This document shows positions 1 to 5,165 of a DNA stretch of 5,165 nt, in pieces (the stretch's first letter is position 1; the number at the start of each line of letters is the position of its first letter). The stretch covers positions 1 to 5,165 of the forward strand of contig CABQCM010000137.1 of the NCBI GenBank assembly GCA_902462665.1. The letters are read 5' to 3'. Source of the DNA: an uncultured Oscillospiraceae bacterium (GTDB taxonomy: Bacteria > Bacillota > Clostridia > Oscillospirales > Acutalibacteraceae). The notes below the pieces were generated by a model, which did no database searches, had not been told where the DNA came from, and was given only the letters and a program-made list of their open reading frames with translations. Made by a program: the position numbers and the translations under genes.

Positions 1-198
1 CATCAGGCAGGCGGCTCCGGCCGAGAAAAACGCGGCCGGAAACACGCCAGTGGTGCGAAATCGCCGAAAAAACAACGCCCCGCCGCCCGCAAGGAACAGG
101 AAAATGCCTGCTGCGACAGCAAAATTTAACCCCAGCCGTGTGGCAAAGACCAAAGCGGCAAAATAGAAAAAGCCGATGAGACCCAGTGGACGTTTCAT
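1..198 (-). CDS. comEC: Probable ComEC/Rec2-like DNA-uptake channel protein, N-terminal fragment
   Basis: Open frame of 66 codons running off the left edge, so only the N-terminus is visible. It begins MKRPLGLIGFFYF and is almost entirely hydrophobic: one likely membrane segment at about residues 6-20, a second at about 22-43, then a short basic stretch (RRFR, about 45-48) and a third hydrophobic stretch from about 52. The ATG at 198 has a good Shine-Dalgarno site (AAAGGTGG) about 8 nt upstream, which supports both the gene and the start. The MKRPL opening followed by closely packed helices is what ComEC proteins of clostridia look like at their N-terminal DUF4131 region; ComEC forms the inner-membrane channel for single-stranded DNA during transformation. 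The identification rests on the N-terminus alone, with the competence and metallo-beta-lactamase-like domains outside the window, so another polytopic membrane protein is possible. It follows the phosphoribosyltransferase gene on the same strand after 184 bp. Confidence 0.55.
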   Translation of the reverse strand, partial: MKRPLGLIGFFYFAALVFATRLGLNFAVAAGIFLFLAGGGALFFRRFRTTGVFPAAFFSAGAACLM

Positions 199-382
199 AG
201 TGGTTCCACCTTTTGTCAAAATGGGAGCCAAGGTTCTTGCACAAGCAGCGTGATAGCAGAAGGATAAAATAGCGCCGTCTTCTTAGAGACTGACTGCTTC
301 GCTGCCCTAGCCAGGCGAGGTGAAATTCGCGTCGTCCGGTTCGGAGACCTCAAGTTCGTTTGCATTGGTGGCAGAAGAGAGG
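199..382. other. Intergenic gap between phosphoribosyltransferase and ComEC-like gene
   Basis: A 184-bp stretch with no supportable gene. The only clear signal is the Shine-Dalgarno site of the downstream minus-strand gene at its left end. I see no convincing -35/-10 pair on the minus strand and no hairpin followed by a T-run. A very small perfect stem (TCCG-GTT-CGGA, 335-345) sits inside a weak longer pairing (GAGGT 317-321 with ACCTC 347-351), which is too weak to call. Whether the ComEC-like gene is cotranscribed with the genes upstream cannot be decided here. Confidence 0.5.
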
Positions 383-922
383 CTATTTAGTAAAGAGCGG
401 AAGCGGGGCCAGATAAAAAATATCCTGCCGTTTTTGAGCCTCTCCTTCGGCCAGCACGGCGCAGCAGCCTGCCAGCTCGGCCCCGGAGCGAAGCGCCAGC
501 TCTTTCATGGCCGCGAGAGATTCCCCCGTGCTGATGACGTCGTCCACCACCAGGGCGCGCTTGCCCCGCAGCATGGCGGCGTCCTCTTCCCCGACATAGA
601 GAGACTGTGTTCTTTGGGTGGTGATGGAGCGCACCGATACCTCGATGGGCGTTCCCATATAAATCTTTACCCCTTTGCGGGCTACCACATAAGGCTTGCC
701 GCTCTGTCGGGACATTTCATAGGCCAGGGGAATGCTTTTGGCCTCGGGGGTAAAAATCACGTCGAATTCCGGCGCTTTATTCAACAGCTCCCGGGCGCAG
801 GCTATGGTCATTTCCACGTCTCCAAACAGGATAAACGCCGCAATGTCCAGCGCGTCGCTCACGGGGTAACGCTTTAGTTCCCGGGTCAGCCCGGCCACAC
901 GAAGGGTATAATATTGTTCCAT
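383..922 (-). CDS. Phosphoribosyltransferase, adenine phosphoribosyltransferase-like (type I PRTase)
   Basis: A 179-residue, apparently complete type I phosphoribosyltransferase. The PRPP-binding signature is intact: ALVVDDVISTGES at residues 123-135, with the two acidic residues D127/D128 and the S131-T132-G133 phosphate loop. Upstream it has the FGDVE stretch (34-38) and FTPEAKSIPLAYEM (57-70), the region that in adenine PRTases forms the PPi loop. The family transfers ribose-5-phosphate from PRPP to a nucleobase in purine salvage, in the cytoplasm. The length fits bacterial Apt, but the N-terminus (MEQYYTLRVAGL) and the end (LAPLPLFTK) resemble a Firmicute side group whose base specificity I cannot read from sequence, so I give no symbol. 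ATG at 922 is preceded by GGAG with 7 nt spacing. It lies 69 bp after the HIT gene on the same strand and is probably cotranscribed with it. Confidence 0.9.
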   Translation of the reverse strand: MEQYYTLRVAGLTRELKRYPVSDALDIAAFILFGDVEMTIACARELLNKAPEFDVIFTPEAKSIPLAYEMSRQSGKPYVVARKGVKIYMGTPIEVSVRSITTQRTQSLYVGEEDAAMLRGKRALVVDDVISTGESLAAMKELALRSGAELAGCCAVLAEGEAQKRQDIFYLAPLPLFTK

Positions 923-991
923 AATCCGTCTCCATTCGTAAAAAATGATGAGTGCGGGGACAAGGGTACTGACTCTTTTGACAAAGGCTGG

Positions 992-1330
992 TTACCCCAA
1001 CTGTTCGGAGAGCTGACGGCCTCCCACCAAGTGGAAATGCAGATGCTGGACGCTTTGCGCTCCATGCTTGCCCACGTTGGTCAAAATACGATAGCCGTCC
1101 TCCAGTCCTTCCTTGCGGGCGAGCTCGGCGGCTACCTCAAAGATATGAGCGACAACCGCGCTGTTGCTGGCCGTGATTTCCTGTGCGCCGGCAATGTGCT
1201 CCTTGGGAATGATAAGAATGTGGACGGGAGCCTGAGGGGCAATGTCCCGAAAGGCCAGAATCCGTTCGTCCTCGTACACTTTATTGGAGGGAATATCCCC
1301 TGCGATAATGCTGCAAAACAAACAGTCCAT
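992..1330 (-). CDS. HIT family protein (histidine triad nucleotide-binding, Hint-like)
   Basis: A 112-residue histidine triad protein, full length for the Hint branch. The active-site triad HLHFHLV lies at residues 96-102 (H96, H98, H100), with the upstream GAQSVQ stretch (90-95) typical of the family. The N-terminus MDCLFCSIIAGDIPS carries C3 and C6, as in many bacterial Hint proteins, where this pair can bind zinc. IPKEHI (41-46) is also a family hallmark. Hint proteins are cytoplasmic purine nucleoside phosphoramidases that can hydrolyse aminoacyl-AMP, so a place next to an aminoacyl-tRNA synthetase gene is sensible, though a functional link is my inference. The frame stays open upstream to 1705, but that extension overlaps alaS and has no site for initiation. 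The ATG at 1330 is preceded by AAAGGAG with 8 nt spacing and gives the standard N-terminus. Confidence 0.95.
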   Translation of the reverse strand: MDCLFCSIIAGDIPSNKVYEDERILAFRDIAPQAPVHILIIPKEHIAGAQEITASNSAVVAHIFEVAAELARKEGLEDGYRILTNVGKHGAQSVQHLHFHLVGGRQLSEQLG

Positions 1331-1368
1331 GGATGACGCTCCTTTTTTGTGATGAATCAGACTGGGAA

Positions 1369-1398
1369 CCGCCCCACCCGGCCCACCGGGCGGGACGG
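1369..1398 (-). other. Strong intercistronic GC hairpin between alaS and the HIT gene
   Basis: A 13-bp stem (1386-1398 pairing with 1369-1381, two G-U pairs when read on the minus strand) closes a 4-nt loop. It starts 9 bp after the alaS stop codon and ends 38 bp before the HIT start. On the minus strand the stem is followed by TTCCCAGTC, so there is no U-run and it is not a classical intrinsic terminator. It could slow 3' decay of alaS mRNA, partly attenuate transcription, or act with Rho or Nus factors. Confidence 0.7.
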
Positions 1399-1407
1399 CA
1401 ATCGGTT

Positions 1408-4038
1408 TTAAGATAGCTGGCCTTGGAGCAGGGACAGCGCCGCGCCGAGGGCTTCCTCCAGCTTGGCCGCGTCCTTTCCGCCCGCCATGGCCGAGTCGGG
1501 ACGACCGCCTCCCTTGCCGCCTGCGATGGCGGCGATTTCCCGCACCAGGTTGCCTGCGTGGGCGCCTTTTGCGACTGCTTCTTTTCCGCACACAGCGGCG
1601 AAAGAAACCTTTTCCTCCATGGATGCGCCCAGCACGGCTACGATATCGTCGCCATATCCCTTGAGCTGGTCGCACATGGAACGCAGCTCGCCTGCGTCGC
1701 TGCATTCGACTCGCTGTACCATGACGCGCAGACCGTCCACGGTTTGCGCTGTGTCAAGCAGGGTGGTGAGCTGCCCTTTGGCCAGTTCGCCGTGCAGACG
1801 CTTGTTTTCTTTTTCCAGATCGCGCAGCTGGCCGCTAAGCTGCGCGGCTTTCGCCACCAGCTCGTCGGGATTGGGCGCGCCCTTGAGTGCGTCGGCCGCT
1901 TTCACAATAGCATCGTGGTACTGCTCCAGCAAGGCGAGCAGATTGCTTCCGGTTACTGCTTCGATACGGCGTACCCCGGCTGCTACCGAAGATTCGGATA
2001 CAATGCGCATCAGGCCGATTTGCGCCGTGTTGGCCACGTGGGTGCCGCCGCACAGTTCAATGGATACGTCGCCTGCGCGAACCACCCGCACAACGTCGCC
2101 ATATTTTTCCCCGAACAGGGCCATAGCGCCCAAAGACCGAGCCTCATCAATGGGCATCTCGCGCACCTCAAGGGTGATGCCGGCGAGAATTGCATCGTTC
2201 ACCCGCCGCTCCACCTCGCGCAGTTCTTCGGCGGTCATGGCGCTGAAGTGAGTGAAATCGAAGCGCATACGATGCTCGTCGACCAATTGTCCCGCCTGCT
2301 GTACGTGGGTGCCGAGCACCGCGCGCAGAGCGGCCTGGGTCAGATGGGCGGCGGTGTGGTTGCGCATGATGCAGGCACGACGCGCCTCGTCCACACTGGC
2401 GGTTACCGTTTGATTGAGCCGTAGCGCGCCCTTTTTCTGATATCCGGCGTGCAGGAACAGACCGCTGGGGGTTTTGGTAACGCCGGTGACCTGAAATTCG
2501 GACCCGCCAGCGGTAATTCGGCCGGTGTCGCCCACCTGGCCGCCGCTCTCCGCGTAGAAGGGGGTGTGGTCGAGTACCAAAACGGCTTGTTCTCCTTCCT
2601 CGACCGATGCGGCTGCCTCGCCGCTTTTCACAATGGTAAGGATTTCGGCACTGCCCGTGAGAGAATCGTAGCCGGTAAACTCGGTGGCTGCGAGCCCCTC
2701 GTACTGGCTGCCAGCGTCGTCCCAGCCGTCGACGCCTTTTTTGCGGGCGCTGCGGGCGCGCTCTTTCTGTTCTTTCATCAGAGTATCAAAGGTAGCTTCG
2801 TCGACGGTGAAGCCTTTTTCCTCCACGATATCACGGGTCAGATCCAGCGGGAAACCGAAGGTGTCGTACAGCCGGAAAGCATCCTCGCCCGATAATACCG
2901 AATTCGTGGCTTTGGCCATCAGGTCGCTCAGCAGCGCCAGACCTTGGTCAATGGTCTTTCCAAAGCTTTCTTCCTCGGTGCGAATGAGCTTTTGGATGAA
3001 TTCCTTTTGATCTACCAGCTCGGGATAAGCGGATTTATTTTCCTCAATGACGGTTGCCGCGATTTCGTATAAAAACGGATGATCAATGCCCAGCAGACGA
3101 CCGTGACGGGCAGCCCGGCGCAACAGACGGCGCAGCACATAACCGCGCCCCTCGTTGGAAGGCAGCACTCCGTCGCCGATGAGCATGGTGGTCGAACGGA
3201 TGTGGTCGGTGATGACGCGCAGAGAAACATCCGTTTCCTCGTTATCTTTATAGTTTACCCCGGCAATACGCGACGCGTGCTCCATGATGCGCTGGATGGT
3301 ATCGACTTCAAACAGATTATCCACCCCCTGCATGACGCATGCCAGGCGCTCCAGCCCCATGCCGGTGTCGATGTTGGGGTGCTCAAGCGGGGCGTAATTG
3401 CCCTTGCCGTCGGCGTCAAACTGGGTGAAGACGAGATTCCATACCTCCATATACCGGTCGCAGTCGCAGCCGACCGCGCAACCGGGCTTGCCGCAAGAGT
3501 ACTGCTCGCCCCGGTCGTAATGGATTTCCGAGCAGGGGCCGCAGGGGCCGGAGCCGTGCTCCCAGAAATTGTCCTCCTTGCCCATGCGAGTAATTCGATC
3601 GGCCGGAACACCGACCTCCTTGGTCCAGATGTCGAAGGCCTCGTCGTCGTCTTCATAAATGGTCACATACAGCCGATCGGCCGGAATCTTTAAAACCTCA
3701 GTGAAAAATTCCCAAGCCCAGCGAGTGGCTTCGTGCTTGAAATAATCTCCAAAGGAGAAGTTGCCCAGCATTTCAAAATAGGTGCCGTGGCGGGCGGTTT
3801 TTCCGACCCGTTCAATATCGGGAGTGCGGATGCACTTCTGACAGGTGGTCACCCGCTTACGGGGCGGGGTGATCTCGCCGGTGAAATATTTTTTCATGGG
3901 CGACATGCCCGCGTTGATGAGCAGCAGGGAATTGTCGTTCTGGGGAATGAGCGAGAAGCTCTTCAGCCGCAGATGGCCCTTGCTCTCAAAAAAACGCAGA
4001 TATTGCTCGCGCAGGTCGTTAAGACCGGTCCATTCCAT
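1408..4038 (-). CDS. alaS: Alanyl-tRNA synthetase (AlaRS)
   Basis: Complete class II synthetase of 876 residues, the usual AlaRS length, which attaches alanine to tRNA-Ala in the cytoplasm. Domain order: catalytic core about 1-250 with motif 1 near 25-53, motif 2 around TTCQKCIRTPDIERVGK (64-80) and FEMLGNFSFGDYF (88-100), and motif 3 DTGMGLERL (224-232); tRNA-recognition region about 250-455; editing domain about 490-700 with ESGGQVGD (497-504) and zinc ligands H561, H565, C663 and H667; a coiled linker near 725-755; a C-terminal DHHA1-type domain with GGKGGGRPDSAMAGG (840-854). A Cys-rich insert (C166, C169, C182, C187, C191, C193) is common in clostridial AlaRS. The frame is open upstream to 4182, but that part runs into the T-box. 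I chose ATG 4038 because the SD AAAGGA ends 8 nt before it and MEWTGLN is the family N-terminus; ATGs at 4044 and 4047 touch or overlap the SD. No damage is seen. Confidence 0.98.
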   Translation of the reverse strand: MEWTGLNDLREQYLRFFESKGHLRLKSFSLIPQNDNSLLLINAGMSPMKKYFTGEITPPRKRVTTCQKCIRTPDIERVGKTARHGTYFEMLGNFSFGDYFKHEATRWAWEFFTEVLKIPADRLYVTIYEDDDEAFDIWTKEVGVPADRITRMGKEDNFWEHGSGPCGPCSEIHYDRGEQYSCGKPGCAVGCDCDRYMEVWNLVFTQFDADGKGNYAPLEHPNIDTGMGLERLACVMQGVDNLFEVDTIQRIMEHASRIAGVNYKDNEETDVSLRVITDHIRSTTMLIGDGVLPSNEGRGYVLRRLLRRAARHGRLLGIDHPFLYEIAATVIEENKSAYPELVDQKEFIQKLIRTEEESFGKTIDQGLALLSDLMAKATNSVLSGEDAFRLYDTFGFPLDLTRDIVEEKGFTVDEATFDTLMKEQKERARSARKKGVDGWDDAGSQYEGLAATEFTGYDSLTGSAEILTIVKSGEAAASVEEGEQAVLVLDHTPFYAESGGQVGDTGRITAGGSEFQVTGVTKTPSGLFLHAGYQKKGALRLNQTVTASVDEARRACIMRNHTAAHLTQAALRAVLGTHVQQAGQLVDEHRMRFDFTHFSAMTAEELREVERRVNDAILAGITLEVREMPIDEARSLGAMALFGEKYGDVVRVVRAGDVSIELCGGTHVANTAQIGLMRIVSESSVAAGVRRIEAVTGSNLLALLEQYHDAIVKAADALKGAPNPDELVAKAAQLSGQLRDLEKENKRLHGELAKGQLTTLLDTAQTVDGLRVMVQRVECSDAGELRSMCDQLKGYGDDIVAVLGASMEEKVSFAAVCGKEAVAKGAHAGNLVREIAAIAGGKGGGRPDSAMAGGKDAAKLEEALGAALSLLQGQLS

Positions 4039-4046
4039 TTCCATCA

Positions 4047-4054
4047 TCCTTTTT
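4047..4054 (-). promoter_or_regulatory. Ribosome binding site of alaS (decides the start)
   Basis: AAAAAGGA on the minus strand, ending 8 nt before the ATG at 4038. Two earlier in-frame ATGs (first bases 4047 and 4044) would overlap or directly follow this site, so they are poor starts. Confidence 0.8.
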
Positions 4055-4062
4055 CTAATATC

Positions 4063-4082
4063 AAAATAGCGCAGGCTATTTT
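4063..4082. repeat. Perfect 8-bp inverted repeat just upstream of the alaS ribosome binding site
   Basis: AAAATAGC and GCTATTTT flank a 4-nt loop. In the transcript the hairpin lies downstream of the T-box terminator and only 8 nt before the Shine-Dalgarno tract. It is AT-rich, so it is modest in strength. It may be a minor second stop signal, a spacer structure near the ribosome site, or chance. Confidence 0.6.
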
Positions 4083-4132
4083 TCGCATCGTAAGCCGCCG
4101 GTGCGCGGCAGACGGACTGTCTGTCAGGCAAT

Positions 4133-4172
4133 AAAAAAGGATACCTCCGCCGTCCATGGGACGGAGATATCC
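4133..4172 (-). terminator. Intrinsic terminator of the alaS T-box leader
   Basis: The minus strand shows GGATATCTCC (4172-4163) pairing with GGAGGTATCC (4148-4139), ten pairs with one G-U. GTCC/GGAC pair further in around a CAT loop. Six T residues follow (4138-4133). The 5' arm overlaps the antiterminator, giving the mutually exclusive folding expected of a T-box. It lies about 95 nt before the alaS start codon. Confidence 0.93.
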
Positions 4173-4395
4173 GCGGTACCACCCAAATTGCGTTTTTAAT
4201 TCAAAACGCCTCTTATCGCCCCTTAACGCGGGATACGCCGCCGCTCGTCACAGCGATGCTCCAGGGCGGCCGCTATCCCTGCGCTACACAGGACGCATTG
4301 CAGCGTTAGCGTCCCTCTCTGGGAGAGCGGCAGAGAAAGGTTCCCCTTCCAAGCATGTACCATATTTTATCCATAAGCGATTTGCATAGATGATA
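4133..4395 (-). promoter_or_regulatory. T-box riboswitch, tRNA-Ala sensing, controlling alaS
   Basis: Leader RNA read on the minus strand. Stem I runs about 4354-4258: a base helix (GCTT/GAGC plus GGG/CCC), an internal specifier loop, a middle helix (TCTCTG/CAGGGA and CGCT/AGCG), the AGAGAG bulge (4320-4315), and a tip helix GGACGC/GCGTCC closing a loop with GCTGCAA (4304-4298), matching the conserved GNUGNRA tip. Stem III is GCGTTTT/AAAACGC (4209-4190). The T-box sequence GGGTGGTACCGCGG (4184-4171) follows. The antiterminator folds as TGGG/CCCA and GCGG/CCGT (4185-4157) with the 7-nt bulge TGGTACC. The TGGT in the bulge suits an acceptor end with discriminator A, as in tRNA-Ala. The 3' side of the specifier loop holds alanine codons: GCG at 4273-4271, then two GCC. 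Uncharged tRNA-Ala should stabilise the antiterminator and permit transcription of alaS and perhaps the genes after it. The 5' end is estimated from the promoter. Confidence 0.95.
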
Positions 4396-4401
4396 TACAT
4401 T

Positions 4402-4430
4402 ATTATAAAAAAGCATCCGGGATTTGTCAA
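4402..4430 (-). promoter_or_regulatory. Consensus sigma-A promoter of the alaS T-box leader
   Basis: On the minus strand TTGACA (4430-4425) and TATAAT (4407-4402) are separated by exactly 17 bp, a perfect match to the housekeeping consensus. Initiation is expected near 4395, giving a leader of roughly 355 nt before alaS. Such a strong promoter is typical where control is exerted downstream by a riboswitch. Confidence 0.93.
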
Positions 4431-4449
4431 GTATCTTCTTGGCCCGAGG

Positions 4450-4479
4450 TTGACGATAAATTCCTTTGTGTGCTATGAT
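4450..4479 (+). promoter_or_regulatory. Sigma-A promoter with extended -10 for the flavodoxin-domain gene
   Basis: TTGACG (4450-4455), an 18-bp spacer, and TATGAT (4474-4479) preceded by TGC, which forms an extended -10. Initiation would be near 4486, leaving a leader of about 35 nt. The -35 box is only 19 bp from the -35 box of the divergent alaS promoter. Confidence 0.75.
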
Positions 4480-4483
4480 AGCA
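4471..4483. repeat. Small perfect palindrome over the -10 region (possible operator)
   Basis: TGCTA-TGA-TAGCA, a perfect 5-bp inverted repeat with a 3-nt centre, covers the extended -10 of the plus-strand promoter. Position suits a repressor site, but the repeat is short and partly forced by the -10 consensus, so chance is a real alternative. Confidence 0.35.
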
Positions 4484-4520
4484 ACAATGATTCAGCACAT
4501 GGTAGAAAGGGGGGGAGACA

Positions 4521-5051
4521 ATGAATGAAATGGATCAAAAACGGATTCTGATCGCGGTCGCATCCAAAACCGGCACGACGCGGAAATGCGCCGCCCTACT
4601 GGCTGACCGGCTGCCCAACGGTTGGGCTGAGGTTTGCAATTTGGAACGGGAGCGGCCGTCGCCGGCCGATTATGATTTGGTCGTTGTCGGCGGCAGTGTG
4701 CGTATGGGGAGGCTGCACAAAGCAGCCCGGCAATATCTGAATTTCAATCAGATGTTATTGCAAGCGATGCCGGCGGCGTACTTTCTGTGCAACTGCTTTG
4801 TGGAGCAGAAGGAGGCGATTTTACAAAATAATATCCCCGCCGCTTTGCTCAGCACCGCGATATGTGCAGACAGCTTTGGCGGTGTGATGGAACTGGCCGC
4901 GCAACGGGGGATAGACCGTTTGATAGCGGGGATGGCGGCAAAAACGCTCGATGCTCATGCCGCCGGCGGCATTTGTCTGGAGGCAATCGATGATTTTGCC
5001 GCAGCGCTCATAAAAACGCTTACGGCGCCCGAACAACAAAAACGCCGATAG
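4521..5051 (+). CDS. Flavodoxin-domain protein, HemG-like
   Basis: A 176-residue protein with a flavodoxin fold. Strand 1 (RILIAVAS, 8-15) leads into the FMN phosphate loop SKTGTTRKCA (15-24). YDLVVVGGSVRMGRLHKAA (51-69) matches the second FMN-contacting segment and closely resembles the corresponding part of menaquinone-dependent protoporphyrinogen oxidase HemG, as does the later MPAAYFLCN stretch (83-91) and IDRLIAGMAAKTLD (131-144). There is no signal peptide or membrane segment, so it should be cytoplasmic. It probably binds FMN and transfers electrons; true HemG activity is not supported, since no haem gene lies nearby and short flavodoxin proteins of this kind are common in anaerobes without that role. 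The ATG at 4521 follows a G-rich Shine-Dalgarno tract (AAAGGGGGGGAG, ending 3 nt before it). An in-frame ATG at 4530 is an alternative start. It is transcribed alone, divergently from alaS. Confidence 0.85.
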   Translation: MNEMDQKRILIAVASKTGTTRKCAALLADRLPNGWAEVCNLERERPSPADYDLVVVGGSVRMGRLHKAARQYLNFNQMLLQAMPAAYFLCNCFVEQKEAILQNNIPAALLSTAICADSFGGVMELAAQRGIDRLIAGMAAKTLDAHAAGGICLEAIDDFAAALIKTLTAPEQQKRR

Positions 5052-5089
5052 CGGAATTACCATAATTGAATTCATCATATTCTAACTTT

Positions 5090-5112
5090 GGTATTGCTAA
5101 ATGCCTATTTTT
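5090..5112 (+). terminator. Weak candidate terminator after the flavodoxin-domain gene
   Basis: GGTATT (5090-5095) pairs with AATGCC (5100-5105), six pairs with one G-U, around the loop GCTA, followed by TATTTTT (5106-5112). It begins 38 bp after the stop codon. The stem is short and AT-rich, so this is a suggestion only. Confidence 0.35.
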
Positions 5113-5165
5113 GAATTCCTTCGTCAAAACGCCGGAACGGGCCGTTATCCTCAACGGATAGCTGC

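Noticed and set aside
320..877. Plus-strand ORF of 185 codons
   Set aside because: It is antisense to the phosphoribosyltransferase gene, which has an intact PRPP motif; no ribosome site or domain supports it.
940..975. Possible terminator between the HIT and phosphoribosyltransferase genes
   Set aside because: A run of six T on the minus strand is present, but the only stem before it is 4 bp (GAGT/ACTC) with a large loop.
1331..1705. N-terminal extension of the HIT protein
   Set aside because: It overlaps the alaS coding region and the intercistronic hairpin, is Arg-rich low-quality sequence, and the ATG at 1330 has its own good ribosome site.
1423..2424. Long plus-strand ORFs (333 and 262 codons) opposite alaS
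   Set aside because: They are antisense to a fully conserved synthetase, show no recognisable domain, and arise from the GC-rich codon pattern of alaS.
4039..4182. N-terminal extension of alaS to the ATG at 4182
   Set aside because: It would translate the T-box antiterminator and terminator, has no ribosome site, and lacks similarity to AlaRS, whose family N-terminus begins at 4038.
4156..4389. Plus-strand ORF of 77 codons across the T-box
   Set aside because: The region is explained in full by the structured leader RNA on the other strand.

Overview
The window is ordinary chromosomal housekeeping DNA from a fairly GC-rich low-branching Firmicute, most likely a clostridial gut-type anaerobe (Oscillospiraceae/Ruminococcaceae-like). 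This rests on a T-box riboswitch in front of alaS, purine-rich Shine-Dalgarno sites, consensus sigma-A promoters, and the style of the proteins (Cys-rich clostridial alanyl-tRNA synthetase, flavodoxin-domain protein). The genus is an inference; there is no rRNA to support it.

Layout. Almost everything reads on the minus strand as one row: promoter (4402-4430), T-box leader (about 4395-4133), alaS (4038-1408), a HIT-family protein (1330-992), a purine/pyrimidine-type phosphoribosyltransferase (922-383), and the first 66 codons of a membrane protein that looks like ComEC (198 to the left edge). A single gene on the plus strand, a flavodoxin-domain protein (4521-5051), diverges from alaS. The two divergent promoters lie back to back with their -35 boxes 19 bp apart. 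The last 114 bp hold a weak terminator-like hairpin and no gene I can support.

How it works together. The T-box should sense uncharged tRNA-Ala: when it accumulates, the antiterminator (4185-4157) replaces the intrinsic terminator (4172-4133) and alaS is transcribed. I see no convincing terminator or promoter between alaS, the HIT gene and the phosphoribosyltransferase gene, so these may share the T-box control. The 77-bp alaS-HIT gap holds a strong GC hairpin with no U-run, which may set relative expression or mRNA stability. Whether the ComEC-like gene belongs to the same transcript is open (184-bp gap, no clear promoter).

I found no undescribed system. The points most worth a second look are the fully readable T-box with an ambiguous specifier codon, the palindrome over the flavodoxin promoter, and the intercistronic hairpin. 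The long plus-strand ORFs opposite alaS are shadows of the GC-rich gene.
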